The notes under the pieces are model-generated. The model was not told where the DNA came from and made no database searches. It saw nothing but the letters and a program-made list of their open reading frames with translations. A stretch of 64,000 bases of DNA from Prolixibacter bellariivorans ATCC BAA-1284 (GTDB taxonomy: Bacteria; Bacteroidota; Bacteroidia; Bacteroidales; Prolixibacteraceae): contig NZ_JHXO01000014.1 in assembly GCF_000621705.1 (NCBI RefSeq), positions 22,290-86,289 of the forward strand. Direction: 5' to 3'. The position numbers were made by a program, and so were the translations under genes. Shown piece after piece: positions 62,139 to 64,000 of the stretch. The number at the start of each line of letters is the position of its first letter. Positions within the stretch are counted from its first letter, which is position 1.

Positions 62139-64000
62139 CTACAATTGAATGGTTTGCTCGTGTCCGTCGTAGTTTATTTCTATTCCCTGTGCATCGGGGG
62201 CAAAAGCTTTTGGGTTTTCTTTTCCTACCGGAACAATCACAAATGCTCGCTCTTTCAGCATCCCTTTGAACTGCCCTTTTCGCTCCCCAATGGTCAGGGT
62301 TTCGTCTGCATCATTGTAGCTGAACGGGATATTGGAATAGGCACCTTTTTCGTAATCATAATTTACCCCTTCATCTTCGTAAAGCGTGAAATGGCCGTCT
62401 TTCCCACGATAGACGTACAACACGATTGGATCTACAGGTTTTTCGCCGGTATATTGGATCTCTGGCCCCACCGGAATGATAGCCCCTTCGTGTACAAACA
62501 ATGGCATGCGATTATAGGGAGCATCCACAGTTAAAGACTGACCTCCCTGAATCAATTTTCCCGTATAGAAATTGTACCAATTGGTGCCTTTGGGAAAATA
62601 AACCTTACGACTGCGTGCCTGGTAGGTGTAGACCGGACAAACCATAAATGCCGGGCCAAACATATATTGGTCGCCAATATTTTCAACGCCTTTATCTCCG
62701 GGGAAATCCATCACCAGGGGGCGCATGATGGTGTAATCATCGAACCAGGTCATTCCGGCCAGGGTATAGATGTAGGGCATCAACCGGTAACGCAATTGGG
62801 TGTAATACAAAATAGAATTGTAGGTAGGAGTGCCTTTCGGAGCGATGTTCCAGGGTTCACGATAGGGGTATTGCCCGTGTGCCCGGTATAAAGGAGCAAA
62901 AGCCCCGAACTGGTACCAACGGGTGTTCAGCTCCCGCCACTCTTTGTAATCGGCATCTACTTTGCCTGTCCGGTTATACACCATCTGCCCTTTGACATAC
63001 CGGTCTTCAACGCAGAAACCGCCGATGTCCATTGTCCAATACGGAATACCACTGATGGAGAAATTCATTCCGGCTGCAATCTGTGCTTTCATATCTTCCC
63101 AACGGGTAGCGATATCGCCACTCCAGGTGGCCGTGGAGTAATGTTGCAATCCGGCAAAGCCCGAGCGGGTTAACAGGAAAACACGTTTGTTGGGAGCTAC
63201 CCCTCGTTGCCCGTTATAAATTGCTTCTGCGTTCATCAAAGCATATGCATTGAAATACTCAGTGGAAGGTCCCAAAGCGGTAGGTCCACACAACTCTTTC
63301 CGGTACTTCATATCGGTACAGTCAAGGATATTCGGTTCGCTGGCATCCATCCACCAGGCATCAATCCCCAACGGATATAAATTGTCGTACATCTGTTTCC
63401 AGAACAATTTCCGCGCTCCGGCCGAATAAGCATCATAAAATGAACCCACATAACCAGGCCCAACCCAGTCACGAATGCTGTCTTTTACAGCCTGCATATA
63501 CATCCAACCATGCTGCTCGAACTCCTTAAAATGTTTGGTGTTCGCATAAAACTTCGGCCATACGGAGATCATCATATGGGCATGCATCGCATGAATAGAG
63601 TCGACCATCGCTTTCGGATCAGGAAAACGGTTCTTATCAAATTGATGGCTTCCCCATTTGGTTTCCGGCCAGTAAAACCAGTCAAGTACGATGTTGTCGA
63701 TTGGAAATTTATGTGTCCTGAATTCTTTCAGGGTACTGAGTATCTGGTTTTGCGTTTTATATCTCTCGCGACTTTGCCAGAAACCCATGGCCCATTTCGG
63801 CATGATTTGCGACTTCCCGGTTAGTGTGCGGTAGCCTTTGATGATTTCGTCCATGGATTTGCCATATACAAAATAGTAATCCATTTTCTTATTCATTTCA
63901 CTCCACCAGACCTGGCTGTTCTGCTCATCCCGGTGTAGCGGAGTCTCCACTTGTAACCCGCAATACGACTTATCACCATCCGGCTTCCATTCAACCCGGA
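62139..64000 (-). CDS. Second GH31 alpha-xylosidase, 5' end beyond the window
   Basis: The visible C-terminal part (about 620 residues) of a second PA14-GH31 enzyme; the frame is open to the window edge, and the edge residues (RVEWKPDGDKSYCG) are the end of the PA14 domain. It keeps the nucleophile in WWMDASEPN and acid/base in TWSGDIA. From roughly 62273 to 63928 it is almost identical in DNA to 51895-53550 of the first copy (fixed offset 10378), with only a handful of substitutions (for example RTHKFP for RTLNFP, STEYF for SAEYF), while the last 30 residues and the PA14 end differ more. Confidence 0.92.
   Translation of the reverse strand, partial: RVEWKPDGDKSYCGLQVETPLHRDEQNSQVWWSEMNKKMDYYFVYGKSMDEIIKGYRTLTGKSQIMPKWAMGFWQSRERYKTQNQILSTLKEFRTHKFPIDNIVLDWFYWPETKWGSHQFDKNRFPDPKAMVDSIHAMHAHMMISVWPKFYANTKHFKEFEQHGWMYMQAVKDSIRDWVGPGYVGSFYDAYSAGARKLFWKQMYDNLYPLGIDAWWMDASEPNILDCTDMKYRKELCGPTALGPSTEYFNAYALMNAEAIYNGQRGVAPNKRVFLLTRSGFAGLQHYSTATWSGDIATRWEDMKAQIAAGMNFSISGIPYWTMDIGGFCVEDRYVKGQMVYNRTGKVDADYKEWRELNTRWYQFGAFAPLYRAHGQYPYREPWNIAPKGTPTYNSILYYTQLRYRLMPYIYTLAGMTWFDDYTIMRPLVMDFPGDKGVENIGDQYMFGPAFMVCPVYTYQARSRKVYFPKGTNWYNFYTGKLIQGGQSLTVDAPYNRMPLFVHEGAIIPVGPEIQYTGEKPVDPIVLYVYRGKDGHFTLYEDEGVNYDYEKGAYSNIPFSYNDADETLTIGERKGQFKGMLKERAFVIVPVGKENPKAFAPDAQGIEINYDGHEQTIQL

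Overview
The window reads as a chromosome segment of a plant-glycan-degrading member of the Bacteroidota. The evidence is two SusC/SusD pairs, a hybrid two-component sensor, TonB-dependent receptors with carboxypeptidase-like N-terminal domains, many signal-peptide or lipobox-bearing glycosidases, and near-consensus Bacteroidota promoters (TTTG-type -33, TAnnTTTG -7). An environmental lineage such as Bacteroidales/Marinilabiliales is my guess; no rRNA or other taxonomic marker is present.

Layout. (1) 1-7.3 kb: a tyrosine recombinase at the left edge, an unrecognised lipoprotein/outer-membrane-protein pair, a repeat-rich stretch without genes, then an AraC regulator and an aldo/keto reductase. 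(2) 7.3-22.2 kb: a first polysaccharide utilisation locus (PUL), nearly all on the minus strand. It contains an AgaS-like sugar-phosphate isomerase/deaminase, a GatZ/KbaZ-like protein, a PfkB kinase, a GatY/KbaY-like aldolase, a secreted amidohydrolase, a GH36-like alpha-galactosidase/alpha-N-acetylgalactosaminidase, SusC, SusD, a PKD surface lipoprotein and an EamA transporter. A DeoR/AgaR-like repressor is divergent from it, with a 13-bp inverted-repeat operator between. It looks like a galactosamine or galactose (tagatose-phosphate) route. (3) 22.6-27.3 kb: a tightly overlapped six-gene minus-strand operon (START-like protein, DUF2062 protein, SDR, NAD-dependent epimerase, LytS-like kinase, LytTR regulator). 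(4) 27.9-64 kb: a large minus-strand PUL whose gene set matches xyloglucan loci: BACON-GH5, PA14-GH31 (two copies, the second cut by the window edge), GH3, GH42, two GH2, GH29, GH97, SusC/D, a TIG-repeat glycan-binding lipoprotein, a hybrid sensor, and at least four predicted esterases including a double-headed one.

How it works together (inference from family knowledge). In the large locus GH5 cuts the xyloglucan backbone at the cell surface, SusCD and the TIG protein bind and import oligosaccharides, esterases remove acetyl or acyl groups, GH29, GH42/GH2 and possibly GH97 strip fucose and galactose, and GH31 and GH3 release xylose and glucose. In the small locus GH36 would release an alpha-linked galactose-type sugar that is isomerised or deaminated, phosphorylated and split by the tagatose-bisphosphate route.

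Between genes there is a modular dispersed repeat (five copies) built around a GTACTTTTAT/ATAAAAGTAC hairpin, a second dispersed repeat (two copies), two short tandem repeats, several terminator hairpins, and decayed gene fragments inside the xyloglucan locus, which suggest past gene loss there.
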